Positions 18,679 to 28,376 of a stretch of 64,000 nt of DNA are shown here, piece by piece. The stretch lies in the NCBI GenBank assembly GCA_024235695.1, contig JACKLX010000006.1, forward strand, positions 124,001-188,000, read 5' to 3'. The notes beneath the pieces were generated by a model that saw only the letters and a list, made by a program, of their open reading frames with translations, was not told the DNA's origin and did not search any database. Origin of the DNA: Accumulibacter sp. (GTDB lineage Bacteria; Pseudomonadota; Gammaproteobacteria; Burkholderiales; Rhodocyclaceae). The translations under genes and the position numbers were made by a program. Within the stretch, counting starts at the first letter, position 1; each line of letters opens with the position of its first letter.

Positions 18679-20076
18679 ATGAGCAAACTTTCCTTGCTGG
18701 ATGTGGCGTTTTTCGTTGCCGAGTCGGAGGCCAGCCCCAAGCACGTGGGCGGACTGATGATCTGTAAGCGGCCGGCGAGGTCGCCGACCAGCTTTGCCGC
18801 CGATCTCTACCGCGAGTTGCTGACTTTCACCAAAGTCGAGGCGCCGTTCAATCGCGTCATTCACTTCTCGCTGACCGGCATGCCGACCTGGCAAGAGGTT
18901 GCCGCGGTAGACCTCGAACAGCACCTTTTCTACCACCGTTTGCGCCGTGGAAAGAACGGCCGGCAGGACCTCTACCGCCTGGTGTCGGAGCTTCATCAAC
19001 CAATGCTCGATCGCTCGCGCCCCTTGTGGGAGGTACACCTGATCGATGGCCTGAGCGCCAGGCGCTTTGCCTTGTACGTCAAGATGCATCATGCCAGCGC
19101 CGACGGCGTGACGATGGTGCGTTGGGCCGCCGATTCGCTGGCGCCGGCGGCGAGCGATCTGCAACTGCGGCCGATGTGGTCGGTCCGCCACGCTGCAGCC
19201 GAGCAAAGGGAGAAGCGGCGCAAGGAGAAGGTGATGCAGTCCCTGCTCGGCGAACTGACCGGCGTCGGCAAGCGTCTGCTCGGCATCGGGCGTCTGGCGG
19301 CGATGCTGCTGCTGGAGAGCGTCAAGCTCACCAAGAACGCCATCTCGCTGCCCTTCGTCGCTGACGGCAACACGCCGCTGACCGGGCAGGTCACCGCCGG
19401 TCGTCAATTCGCGACCGCCAGCGTGGCGATGCAGCGGGTCAAGGAGATCTGCGCCAGGACGCGGTCGACCCTGAACCACGTCGCGCTGACCTGTCTCGAC
19501 GGCGCCCTGCACCGCTACCTGGCTGACGAGGGCGTCGACCTGAAACGGCCGATTACCATCCAGATGCCGGTCAACCTGCGCAAGGCGGGTGAACACGGCA
19601 CCGGCAACAAGATCGGCATCATTCAGGTCGAGCTCTCGCCGCCAACCGACGACCCCTACGTTCGCCTGCGCAACATCGGTTTCTCGCTGCGCAATGTCCG
19701 GTCGATGATCGACAGCGTCGCGCCCGACGCGATCGAGTCCTACACGCTGATCACCGGCGTCGTCGGACAGCTGGCGGAAATGCTTGGCCTCAGCAACCGC
19801 CTGCCGCCGACCGGCAATACCCTGGTGTCGAACATTCCGGGGCCGCGCGAGTACCTGTACATCAAGGGCGCCCGAATGGAGGAACTGCATCCGATCAGCA
19901 CCTTGCCGGCCGGCAATCTGCTGAACATCACGCTGTTCAGCTACGCCGGCCAGCTGTTCTTCGGATTGATCGCCACCGACGAACTGCCGAACCTCGAGCG
20001 CTTGAGCGCTTACGTCGCCGACGCCTTCAGCGAACTCGAGCAGTCGGTGCTCGACGCGCACCGGCCAGCGCACTGA
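18679..20076 (+). CDS. Wax ester synthase/diacylglycerol acyltransferase (WS/DGAT)
   Basis: 465-residue acyltransferase that esterifies long-chain alcohols or diacylglycerol with acyl-CoA for neutral-lipid storage. The catalytic HHxxxDG motif is HHASADG at residues 137-143, and the PLW motif is at 115-117. The conserved C-terminal element is SNIPGP. I start at MSKLSLLDV (18679), where AAGGGAG lies upstream; an in-frame start at 18583 adds 32 Arg-rich residues without similarity. The actual acyl acceptor cannot be read from sequence. Confidence 0.92.
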   Translation: MSKLSLLDVAFFVAESEASPKHVGGLMICKRPARSPTSFAADLYRELLTFTKVEAPFNRVIHFSLTGMPTWQEVAAVDLEQHLFYHRLRRGKNGRQDLYRLVSELHQPMLDRSRPLWEVHLIDGLSARRFALYVKMHHASADGVTMVRWAADSLAPAASDLQLRPMWSVRHAAAEQREKRRKEKVMQSLLGELTGVGKRLLGIGRLAAMLLLESVKLTKNAISLPFVADGNTPLTGQVTAGRQFATASVAMQRVKEICARTRSTLNHVALTCLDGALHRYLADEGVDLKRPITIQMPVNLRKAGEHGTGNKIGIIQVELSPPTDDPYVRLRNIGFSLRNVRSMIDSVAPDAIESYTLITGVVGQLAEMLGLSNRLPPTGNTLVSNIPGPREYLYIKGARMEELHPISTLPAGNLLNITLFSYAGQLFFGLIATDELPNLERLSAYVADAFSELEQSVLDAHRPAH

Positions 20077-20124
20077 GCGGCCGGGCAGGGCGGACGGTGC
20101 GGGCAGGGCCAGCTGGCGGGCGTC

Positions 20125-21123
20125 TCACTCGACCATTCCCAGGCGGCCGTTGTGACTGCCCATGTACCAATAGCGCCCCTGCGCGTCGATGATCGCCTTG
20201 CGGATGCCGACCTTTTGCGAAGGAAGGCGGATGACGCGAAAGCTCTCGCTCGCCGGATCGAAGATCGAGACGGTGTCGGTGTCGATGCCGTTGACCCACA
20301 CCCGGCCGGCGGCATCGACGGTCACCGCGTAGGGGTCGCGGCCGCCTTCCTTGGGCAGCTCCCAGGTTCCGACGATGCGCCGGGCGCGCGGGTCCAGTCG
20401 GGCCAGCTTGCCGTTGCCGTAGAAGCTGATCCACAGGTCGCCGTTCGGCGCCGCCGCGATGCGGCGTGGTGCCGACCCCCTGCCGGTGTCGATTTCGCCG
20501 CGCTGGCCGCTCTGCGGATCGATCCAGCCGAGCCCGTCGCCCTGCAGCCGGCAAAACCAGATCACGCCCTGCGCGTCGACCGCCAGCCCGTAGGGATTGC
20601 CGCTGGTTTCGTACTCGGTGAAGCGGCCGCTACTGCGCTCCAGCTTGACGACGCGCTGGCCACCTTGCACCGTAAACCACAGGTCACCCTGGCCGTCGAT
20701 GACGATGGTGTGGGGATCGCCGCCCGATGGCGTCGGGTATTCGGTGACCCTGCCGGTTTGCGGATCGAGGCGCCCGATGGTGCCGTTGCCATTGCCGGTG
20801 TACCAGACGATGCCCTGCCGATCGACCAGCAGACCGTGCGGATGGGCGTTGGCCGGCAGCGGCCACTCGCTGAACTGCTGACTGCGCGGGTCAAAGCGCG
20901 CGATCCGGTTGCCGTGCATTACGGCGATATAGATGCTGCCGTCAGGCGCCGGTGCCGGGTCACGCGCGAACTTCGGCGTCGGCACCGGCCATTCGCTGAC
21001 CTTGCCGGCGACCTGCGGCAGCGCGCCGGCGGTGATGCCATAGTTCGAGCCACCTGCCCACGCCGGGGCGCCTGCCCAGCACAAGCCGCCGATCAGGCAG
21101 CGAATCCATCGCATGGCAGTCAT
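20125..21123 (-). CDS. Secreted Vgb-like (streptogramin lyase-like) beta-propeller protein
   Basis: 332 residues. A signal peptide is visible (MTAMRWIRCLIGGLCWAG, cleavage near AWA-GG). About seven ~42-residue repeats follow of the form D-P-x-G, I-x-x-W-[FY]-T, G-x-I-x-x-[FL]-D-P (for example GIVWYTGNGNGTIGRLDPQ and DLWFTVQGGQRVVKLE). This pattern is the virginiamycin B lyase-type propeller. Most such proteins are not antibiotic lyases, and I see no proof of lyase activity. The start at 21123 has AGGGAGA upstream. Periplasmic location is expected. Confidence 0.85.
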   Translation of the reverse strand: MTAMRWIRCLIGGLCWAGAPAWAGGSNYGITAGALPQVAGKVSEWPVPTPKFARDPAPAPDGSIYIAVMHGNRIARFDPRSQQFSEWPLPANAHPHGLLVDRQGIVWYTGNGNGTIGRLDPQTGRVTEYPTPSGGDPHTIVIDGQGDLWFTVQGGQRVVKLERSSGRFTEYETSGNPYGLAVDAQGVIWFCRLQGDGLGWIDPQSGQRGEIDTGRGSAPRRIAAAPNGDLWISFYGNGKLARLDPRARRIVGTWELPKEGGRDPYAVTVDAAGRVWVNGIDTDTVSIFDPASESFRVIRLPSQKVGIRKAIIDAQGRYWYMGSHNGRLGMVE

Positions 21124-21292
21124 GGCTGTCTCCCTGGCGGGCTGAAGCCCGGGTCTTGATCGCCATACGACCGCAGCGGGTGGGTGATCGTTCGCCTTTT
21201 TGCGCCGCGGCACCCGCACTTGCCAGCCGCTGCCCGCGGGCAGGTGTTCGGGGACTTGCGGCGGCTTGTTTCGGCGGCGGCGGACCGCGCAA

Positions 21293-21322
21293 GAAAAAAA
21301 AGACCGGGCATTGCGCCCGGTC
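21293..21322 (-). terminator. Rho-independent terminator of the DRR mini-gene
   Basis: Read leftwards, an 8-bp stem (GACCGGGC/GCCCGGTC, 5-nt loop, 21302-21322) is followed directly by an eight-base T run interrupted by one C and two further T. The orientation fits only a leftward transcript, and the nearest leftward gene is the small one at 21443-21643, 120 bp upstream. Confidence 0.8.
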
Positions 21323-21442
21323 AAATGCTCGGTTTTCTCTTGCTAGAGGACGAGATGCCGTCCTGGTCGCATTCTCGCTACATCGCTGACGCCAAGCTGC
21401 AGCGCCATCCCGAGCCCGACACCCGCGATCAGGTGCCCCTTC

Positions 21443-21643
21443 TCAACCACTGGAAGACTTGAGAAAACATGTAGAAGCCTTTTTGCGCATGGCAGTGTAT
21501 GCCGACGCGAAAGCCGCAAAGGGTACTTCGGCGACCTCCGGGAGGCGGCGATCTGGCATCCGCCGACGTTCTGGAAGCTTGCCGGGCGGGCCGACGTCGC
21601 TTTCGCGCCGGTCCAGTTCGCTGCGGGTTTGCCAGTTTTTCAT
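21443..21643 (-). CDS. Small DRR-motif basic protein, function unknown
   Basis: 66 residues beginning MKNWQTRSELDRRESD. It contains GPPGKLPERRRMPDRRLPEV, where paired Asp/Glu-Arg-Arg motifs are spaced by Gly-Pro-Pro and Pro-Asp. Short proteins with this DRR..GPP..ERR..PDRR..PEV layout occur in several beta- and gammaproteobacteria as uncharacterised proteins (from memory, not searched). AAGGTGG sits 7 bp upstream of the ATG, and a strong terminator follows 120 bp after the stop. A longer in-frame start at 21739 is possible but lacks a site. Confidence 0.6.
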   Translation of the reverse strand: MKNWQTRSELDRRESDVGPPGKLPERRRMPDRRLPEVAEVPFAAFASAYTAMRKKASTCFLKSSSG

Positions 21644-21878
21644 TGACCGCCACCTTGCCGTGAGTACTGCTGAAGTGATGAACGAACGATAGCGCCTGGT
21701 GGCCAGGGCATCCGTGTGCAAAGTCACACTGGCCGTCAATCAGCGAACCTGGTTTGCCGCCGGTCGCGCGATGCGCCGAGCGGCGGGCAGGACCGGGAAA
21801 AGCTGTTAGCATCCGGTGCTGGTCTGGGCAACGCGCAGTGGCAGGCTGCTGCAAGCGCGGTCTTGACGGAGAAGTGGG

Positions 21879-23213
21879 ATGGACGACCTGTTCGCCGCGA
21901 ATCATCCGGACGCACCGCTCGCCGAGCGCTTGCGTCCAAGGACGCTGGCCGAGGTAATCGGGCAGGCGCAACTGCTCGCCCCGGGCAAGCCTCTGGCGAT
22001 GGCCTTTCAGTCCCGGCAGTTGCACAGCATGATCCTCTGGGGGCCGCCCGGGGTCGGCAAGACGACGCTGGCGCGCCTGATGGCCGATGCCTTCGACGCC
22101 GATTTCATCGCCATCTCGGCCGTTTTTTCCGGCGTCAGGGACATTCGCGAGGCGGTTGCGCGCGCCGAAGTGACGCGTGCGCGCAGCGGTCGCCGCACGA
22201 TTCTCTTCGTCGACGAGGTCCATCGTTTCAACAAGGCGCAGCAGGACGCCTTCCTGCCCTATGTCGAAGGCGGACTGCTGACCTTTGTCGGGGCGACGAC
22301 CGAAAACCCGTCGTTCGAGGTCAATTCGGCGCTGCTCTCGCGCGCTGCCGTCTACGTGCTGCAGCCGCTTTCGGCCGACGAACTCGGCCAGCTCTTCGAA
22401 CGCGCTTGCCGGCAGGCGCTGCCCGGCCTGAGCTTTGACGATGACGCCCGTGCCCGGGTCGTCGGTCTTGCCGACGGTGACGCGCGACGCCTGCTCAACC
22501 TCCTCGAGCAGATCGGCACCGCCGGCACGACGGCCGGCGCGACGAGCATCGACGGTGCTTTTGTCGATGGCACCCTGGCCGAGAGCCTGCGCCGCTTCGA
22601 CAAGGGCGGCGACGCGTTCTACGACCAGATTTCGGCGCTGCACAAGGCGGTGCGTGGGTCCTCGCCCGACGGGGCTTTGTACTGGTTCAGCCGCATGCTC
22701 GACGGTGGCGCCGACCCGCGCTATCTGGCGCGGCGCATCGTCCGCATGGCCTGGGAAGACGTCGGCCTGGCCGATCCGCGGGCGGCACGGATCGCTCTCG
22801 ATGCCGCCGAGACCTTCGAACGGCTCGGCTCCCCCGAGGGCGAACTGGCGCTGGCACAGGCGGTCATCTACCTGGCGATGGCGGCCAAGTCGAACGCCGG
22901 TTACCTCGCGTATAATGCGGCGCGGAGTTTCGTCGGCAGCGACGGGTCGCGACCGGTGCCGGCGCATCTGCGAAACGCGCCGACGCGGCTGATGAAGGAC
23001 CTCGGCTACGGCAAGGACTATCGCTACGCGCACGATCAGGCCGAAGCTTACGCCGCCGGTGAAAGCTATTTCCCCGACGGCATGCCGGCGGTCGACTGGT
23101 ATCGGCCGGTAGACCGTGGCCTCGAGATCCGGATCGGCGAAAAACTCGCGCACCTGCGCCAGCTCGACCGCCGGGCGAAAGCCGCGAAGAACCCGGCCGA
23201 GCCACAAACGTGA
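21879..23213 (+). CDS. rarA: Replication-associated recombination ATPase RarA (MgsA)
   Basis: 444-residue AAA+ ATPase related to clamp loaders and WRNIP1, acting at stalled forks. Walker A is [12 protein letters not shown], Walker [12 protein letters not shown], and sensor 1 [18 protein letters not shown]. The C-terminal MgsA domain includes [20 protein letters not shown]. The start has GGAGAAG upstream. It precedes serS by 91 bp, the same order as rarA-serS in enterobacteria. Confidence 0.96.
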   Translation: MDDLFAANHPDAPLAERLRPRTLAEVIGQAQLLAPGKPLAMAFQSRQLHSMILWGPPGVGKTTLARLMADAFDADFIAISAVFSGVRDIREAVARAEVTRARSGRRTILFVDEVHRFNKAQQDAFLPYVEGGLLTFVGATTENPSFEVNSALLSRAAVYVLQPLSADELGQLFERACRQALPGLSFDDDARARVVGLADGDARRLLNLLEQIGTAGTTAGATSIDGAFVDGTLAESLRRFDKGGDAFYDQISALHKAVRGSSPDGALYWFSRMLDGGADPRYLARRIVRMAWEDVGLADPRAARIALDAAETFERLGSPEGELALAQAVIYLAMAAKSNAGYLAYNAARSFVGSDGSRPVPAHLRNAPTRLMKDLGYGKDYRYAHDQAEAYAAGESYFPDGMPAVDWYRPVDRGLEIRIGEKLAHLRQLDRRAKAAKNPAEPQT

Positions 23214-23295
23214 CCAGCGGATTGCCCACATCGTCGGCCGGTTTCGCACCTGCTGCTGGCGGGTCACGTCAATCGCCGCGCCATCGCCAAACTGA

Positions 23296-24588
<1,293 letters not shown>

Positions 24589-24726
24589 GTGACAAGCGCC
24601 AGGCCGGCAGCAGCCGGCGGCGACAGCAACATCGACGGCGATCATCGCACTGGGCAAAAAAACTCGTCCACTCGGTCACCGGCAAGCGCATCGTCCGGCC
24701 GTCCTGTGCTAACATTGCGCCCCGTC

Positions 24727-24816
<90 letters not shown>

Positions 24817-24830
24817 TGAAAAATAAATTA

Positions 24831-24860
24831 ACGCCATGTATTTATGGCGTTTTTTATTTT
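24831..24860 (+). terminator. Rho-independent terminator after tRNA-Ser
   Basis: A 7-bp stem (ACGCCAT/ATGGCGT) with a 6-nt loop is followed by six T, an A and four T. It lies 14 bp after the tRNA CCA end and should end the tRNA transcript and any serS read-through. Confidence 0.92.
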
Positions 24861-24978
24861 CGATTACATCGATCGACTCACAATTCGACTCACCAGCGAG
24901 TTTTCTCGCACTTCGCGCACGCGTGAACAGCGAAACCGGTACAGCCAACGTCGTTATTGCCAAGCTGGCACGGTCCCA

Positions 24979-25006
24979 AAACGCTAAACGCTAAACGCCA
25001 AACGCT
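24979..25006. repeat. Four tandem AAACGCT heptamers
   Basis: Four head-to-tail copies of a 7-bp unit (AAACGCT, AAACGCT, AAACGCC, AAACGCT). They lie at the ragged end of the IS5-type fragment and encode its last residues by chance. Probably slipped-strand expansion at an insertion scar. Confidence 0.6.
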
Positions 25007-25193
25007 GAATGGATTTCTTGCCCCGACCGACCGGCTGCGCCGGCGTCCAGTTGTCTTTGCTACTGGCGTCGTCGAACCAGATCGTCAGGTTGCCCCGATT
25101 GACCGGCGACCGGTCGTACTCCGACCAGTTCGTCATCCGATACCGCTGCTTCGACGTCGCCTCGCCAGTGTCTGGCCTTACCCTCGCTGCCAT
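24984..25193 (-). pseudogene. IS5-family transposase, 5' fragment
   Basis: 69 codons with their own AGGAGAG ribosome site. The segment KQRYRMTNWSEYDRSPVNRG, then NLTIWFDDAS, is the typical N-terminus of IS5-group transposases. Similarity ends after about 55 residues near GRGKK, and the frame terminates in the heptamer repeat. The remaining ~250 residues, including the catalytic DDE, are absent. The fragment is joined directly to the broken istB. Confidence 0.8.
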
Positions 25194-25211
25194 CCGAGCT
25201 CTCCTCCATTG

Positions 25212-25391
25212 CCGCGGGGCAAACTGATGCTGATCACGACGGGCGACTTCGTCCTCGACCAGCAGCGCCAGGAAGTCGGTGTAAGCCAGCTTGGCTTCGA
25301 TCGCCTGACGATTTCCCGCTTCGAGCGAGTCGAGGATGCCGGACAGGCGCAGTTGCTTGAGCAGAGGTTCCAGTTGGAGCATGGGATTCAT
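25212..25391 (-). pseudogene. istB: istB (IS21 helper ATPase), 5' fragment
   Basis: About 60 codons remain: MNPMLQLEPLLKQLRLSGIL and AYTDFLALLVEDEVARRDQH, the standard IstB N-terminus. IstB similarity stops at ~25212, where the IS5-type sequence begins; the Walker motifs and rest of the AAA+ domain (~190 residues) are gone. It follows istA by 55 bp, as in intact IS21 elements. Without IstB the element should not transpose on its own. Confidence 0.85.
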
Positions 25392-25446
25392 GAGCGGATT
25401 CCAGATAGATAAGGGATGAGTAAGGATCGGCGCGCCTTGCGCCGGC

Positions 25447-27006
25447 TCAATGCAACAGATCGGAGGACTGGCGGCGGAAGTGGCCGCCACTCAGATAGGG
25501 CGCTTCCAGCGTCGGCGCGTCGATCAACTCGGGTTGCTGGTCGAGTCCGCTCTTGAGAATTTGCTTGATCGTGCGATAGCTCGGCGTCCCAAAGTTCAGC
25601 GCGCGGCTACACGCCGCGTCGAGTCGGCCGCGGCCGAACTGATCGGCTAGTCGCAGCAAGCCCTGGACGGCGCGCAACTGGTCGAGCACACGCTTGGCGA
25701 ACAGGCTCTCGACGACCGCCCGACAGGCCGGCCCGACCGCCGTCGCCTGGCTCAGGCACCACTGCGGATCGCGCATGAAGTAAGCCTGGGCGTCGGGCGG
25801 CAGGTGATCCTGGACGGTCGACCGCGTATCCGCTTTGAACAGGCGCGGATGGATCGCCACCAGTTCGTACTCGTGGTAGATGCGCAAGGCATCCGGTGTG
25901 ATTTCCAACCACAGCGTCTGGTGGATCAGGCGAAACGGCGCCGAGTAATGGCAGTACGCATGCTGGACGTGGCCGTTGCCGTTCAGCTTGGCCTTGGCCC
26001 AGGTCGGGCACGTCGGCGCGACGGCAGGCAGCGGCTGCAGCAGTGCCTGCTCCGTTTCGTTGAAACGCATGAGCGGCCGCTCGCGCGTACTGCCGTGCAG
26101 ACGATTGCCCGCCTCGCTCTGAACCCATTCCTGCAATTGCGCATTCGTGTGCGCCAGGCCATGAAACGCGCGCAGCGGCATGAAGTTGCCCTTGACATAT
26201 TTGACGCCCGACTCCACACGCCCCTTCTTGGCCGGGTCGGCGACCGGACAGGGCTCGATTACAAAGGCATAGCCGAGCGCGAGTTCGGCGTAGGCGCGTT
26301 GCACCGTCGGCTCGTAGTAGCAGGCGCGCGTGATCGCGCACTTCGGGTTATCTATCCGTACCTTGCGCGGGACGCCGTTGAACCACTCGAAGGCGTGTCG
26401 GTGGCAGGCCAGCCAGGTCTCGACGCTCTGGTTACGCACCAGCTCGGCGTACTGGTGCCGACTCCAGGACAAAGTCATGACGAAGAACCAGGTCTTGAAT
26501 ACTTCGCCGGAATGGCGGTCGGTGATCAGCGGTCCCGAACCGAAGTCGACCTGTGCCTGTTCGCCGACGGCAAAGTCGAGCATCACAGTGGCCACCGGGG
26601 TGCGGGCGGCTTCACTGCGCAGGAAGCGATAGCCGGCATGCACGCTGCCGCCGTAGCCGTACTGGCGAGCCAGCGCCTGGCGGATGCTGCTCACGGCAAT
26701 GCCCTGACGGTGCCAGTCGAGAATTTTCTCGCGAAAGGGCTCCACCGTAGATAGGTGCGTCGGGTTCTTGCCCGCACCGGCCCTCGTCCCTTTGCCCGCC
26801 GTCTGGTAGTAGCGCGCAATCGTCGCGTCGTCCGGCAGCGGGCTCGTCGCCGCCAGCCAGTTCTGAGCGGCGGCGATGTCTCGCACACGCCCGACGGTAT
26901 CTCGTCCGACCCCCTGCGCTCGGGCGACCGCGCGATTGCTTTCGCCCAGTCGCAGGCGTTGAATCATTTGTCGTATTTCGTACATTTCGAACTTCCTGTT
27001 AGCCAT
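25447..27006 (-). CDS. istA: IS21-family transposase IstA
   Basis: 519 residues from MANRKFEMYEIRQM. An N-terminal helix-turn-helix region (SNRAVARAQGVGRDTVGRVR) precedes the RNase H-like catalytic core with Asp154 (AQVDFG), Asp219 (KVRIDNPK) and Glu265 (KKGRVESGVKYVKG). The reading frame is undamaged. A start six codons upstream is possible but is not shared by relatives I know. IstA needs IstB, which is broken here. Confidence 0.93.
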   Translation of the reverse strand: MANRKFEMYEIRQMIQRLRLGESNRAVARAQGVGRDTVGRVRDIAAAQNWLAATSPLPDDATIARYYQTAGKGTRAGAGKNPTHLSTVEPFREKILDWHRQGIAVSSIRQALARQYGYGGSVHAGYRFLRSEAARTPVATVMLDFAVGEQAQVDFGSGPLITDRHSGEVFKTWFFVMTLSWSRHQYAELVRNQSVETWLACHRHAFEWFNGVPRKVRIDNPKCAITRACYYEPTVQRAYAELALGYAFVIEPCPVADPAKKGRVESGVKYVKGNFMPLRAFHGLAHTNAQLQEWVQSEAGNRLHGSTRERPLMRFNETEQALLQPLPAVAPTCPTWAKAKLNGNGHVQHAYCHYSAPFRLIHQTLWLEITPDALRIYHEYELVAIHPRLFKADTRSTVQDHLPPDAQAYFMRDPQWCLSQATAVGPACRAVVESLFAKRVLDQLRAVQGLLRLADQFGRGRLDAACSRALNFGTPSYRTIKQILKSGLDQQPELIDAPTLEAPYLSGGHFRRQSSDLLH

Positions 27007-27080
27007 TGCGCCTGCCCCCGGCAAAATTGCCAGAGGTTACACAATCGGAAGTCCGAAACCGCCTCTACTTGCCTTCTGCG

Positions 27081-27149
27081 TGGCCTTATTGCGCCGCGAG
27101 TCCACTGGCCTCATTACGCCGCCACCGAAATGGCCTTATAGCGGCGCGA
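27081..27149. repeat. Three IS21 terminal iterons at 25-bp spacing
   Basis: Related 19-bp units begin at 27081 (TGGCCTTATTGCGCCGCGA), 27106 (TGGCCTCATTACGCCGCCA) and 27131 (TGGCCTTATAGCGGCGCGA), each exactly 25 bp apart. IS21 elements carry such repeats at their ends as probable IstA-binding sites. Confidence 0.8.
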
Positions 27150-27266
27150 ATTAACACGGGTTATCTCGCGCCTCGAGACGCTCCGGCGGTTGCCAGAGCC
27201 CCGGCATCAGGTCGGCAAGAATTCTAATCGCGGGATTCGGGTCACAGGTCTTACTTTCGCCCCTGG

Positions 27267-27276
27267 TGTTACGTCC
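27267..27276. repeat. Left terminal inverted repeat of the four-gene transposon
   Basis: TGTTACGTCC, an exact inverted copy of the other end at 30535-30544. The preceding CCTGG (27262-27266) is the left copy of the target duplication. Confidence 0.85.
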
Positions 27277-27383
27277 CGCCCTGATTCAGACGCCTCGGCC
27301 CAAGCTTTTCGAGGTTGAAACGATGGCCGAGTCCCACGCTGCCAGCGGAAGATCTATCCCGGCGGCTGCGTGGGATGGAAGCC

Positions 27384-27584
27384 CTACGGAGGCGGGAGCG
27401 GTGGCGTCCGCCAGGGGACTTCGGGATCGTAGAGATTCATCTGCCGCTGGTGATAACGGCGAAGCTGTACGAAGTAGCGGCTCTCGCAAGCGGCGGCGAG
27501 CTGGTTGAGGAATTCACTGAGCGCTGCCGCGCTTTCATCGGAGAGCCCATCGGGGAACAGCGGGAGAGCAGGACGGCGCTTCAT
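27384..27584 (-). CDS. 66-residue transposon-encoded protein, function unknown
   Basis: MKRRPALPLFPDGLSDESAA, then ALSEFLNQLAAACESRYFVQ and a Pro-rich C-terminus (PEVPWRTPPLPPP). Its ATG overlaps the stop of the ATPase gene (ATGA), so it is translationally coupled. The position as last gene of the transposon suggests an accessory transposition factor. I do not know its role. Confidence 0.75.
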   Translation of the reverse strand: MKRRPALPLFPDGLSDESAAALSEFLNQLAAACESRYFVQLRRYHQRQMNLYDPEVPWRTPPLPPP

Positions 27585-28375
27585 CGCAATTCCTCGATCG
27601 CCAGCTGCAACAGATCGTCCGGCAGATGATTCAGACCGCGCGGCACCGCCAGGCGCATCGCCGTGCGCAGAATCCGCCCGGCGTGCCGCGGCAATCCCTT
27701 GCTCGCCTGACGCAAGATCTCCAGACCCGAATCGCTGAGCAGCGTATTCATGCAACCGGCGCTCTTCAGGCTGTGCTGGATCAGTTGTGCAAAGCGCTCG
27801 CGTTCGAGCACCGGTTTGAGCTGCACGCGGACCTGAATGCGCCCGGCCAGCGCCGCATAAGGCGCCCGCTCCAGCGTTTGCGCCAGTGTCGGATGACCAA
27901 TCAACCAGACTGCCATCACGTCGCGCGTATCAAAGGCGAAGTTGAGAAAGGCCGGCAAATCCCGAAAGAACTCCAGCGGCAGATTCTGCGCCTCGTCGAT
28001 GATCCACACCGGCACCAGCTGGCGGCTGTCGACCAGCTGCAGGATCCGCTCCTTCAGATCGCGCCACAGCTGCGCCCGCCGATACCCCGGCTCCACGCCC
28101 AGCGCGCGCGCCAGACCGCGATAGATATCGAGCCGACCGAAATCCGTCTCCGCCTGATAGATGACCAGGTGGCGATGCGGATTCAGGCCGTGGGTCAGCT
28201 GGCGCAAGGCGGCCGTCTTGCCCACCCCCGGTTCGCCGGTGATCAGGCCGACCCCGGGTGAATGCAACAGCCAGGCGAAGCGCTCCGCCAACTGACCCAG
28301 CGCCCCGTCATCCCACAGCTCGGCTGATTCCTTGCCCAGCGGCGCATGCCGCAAACCAAAGTGTTGCAGGTCCAT
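27581..28375 (-). CDS. TniB/ExeA-like AAA ATPase of the transposon
   Basis: 264 residues. Walker A is ITGEPGVGKTAAL, Walker B PVWIIDEAQNL, and the sensor region WLIGHPTLAQTLE. MuB/TniB/IstB-type ATPases select target DNA and activate the partner transposase. The start lies 1 bp after the transposase stop (TGAGATG), a coupled arrangement. The fold also resembles ExeA of secretion systems, but the context decides for transposition. Confidence 0.9.
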   Translation of the reverse strand: MDLQHFGLRHAPLGKESAELWDDGALGQLAERFAWLLHSPGVGLITGEPGVGKTAALRQLTHGLNPHRHLVIYQAETDFGRLDIYRGLARALGVEPGYRRAQLWRDLKERILQLVDSRQLVPVWIIDEAQNLPLEFFRDLPAFLNFAFDTRDVMAVWLIGHPTLAQTLERAPYAALAGRIQVRVQLKPVLERERFAQLIQHSLKSAGCMNTLLSDSGLEILRQASKGLPRHAGRILRTAMRLAVPRGLNHLPDDLLQLAIEELR

Positions 28376-28376
28376 C

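Larger units (their letters stand above)
25212..27156 (-). mobile_element. IS21-family element, truncated at its istB end
   Basis: It contains intact istA and a 5' istB stub. The right terminus is probably the CA at 27155-27156, read leftwards as TGTTAATTCGCGCCGC, matching the TG..CA ends of IS21 elements. Three terminal iterons lie just inside. The left terminus is lost to the IS5-type junction. Confidence 0.75.

Noticed and set aside
21340..21470. Short leftward reading VVEKGHLIAGVGLGMALQL after the DRR gene
   Set aside because: It could start at a GTG without a ribosome site and has no known relatives; more likely the untranslated region before the terminator.
24860..24980. Possible attachment-site repeat near tRNA-Ser (two TCGACTCAC copies)
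   Set aside because: The copies are 9 bp, adjacent to each other, and do not match the tRNA 3' end, so they are not a convincing att site.
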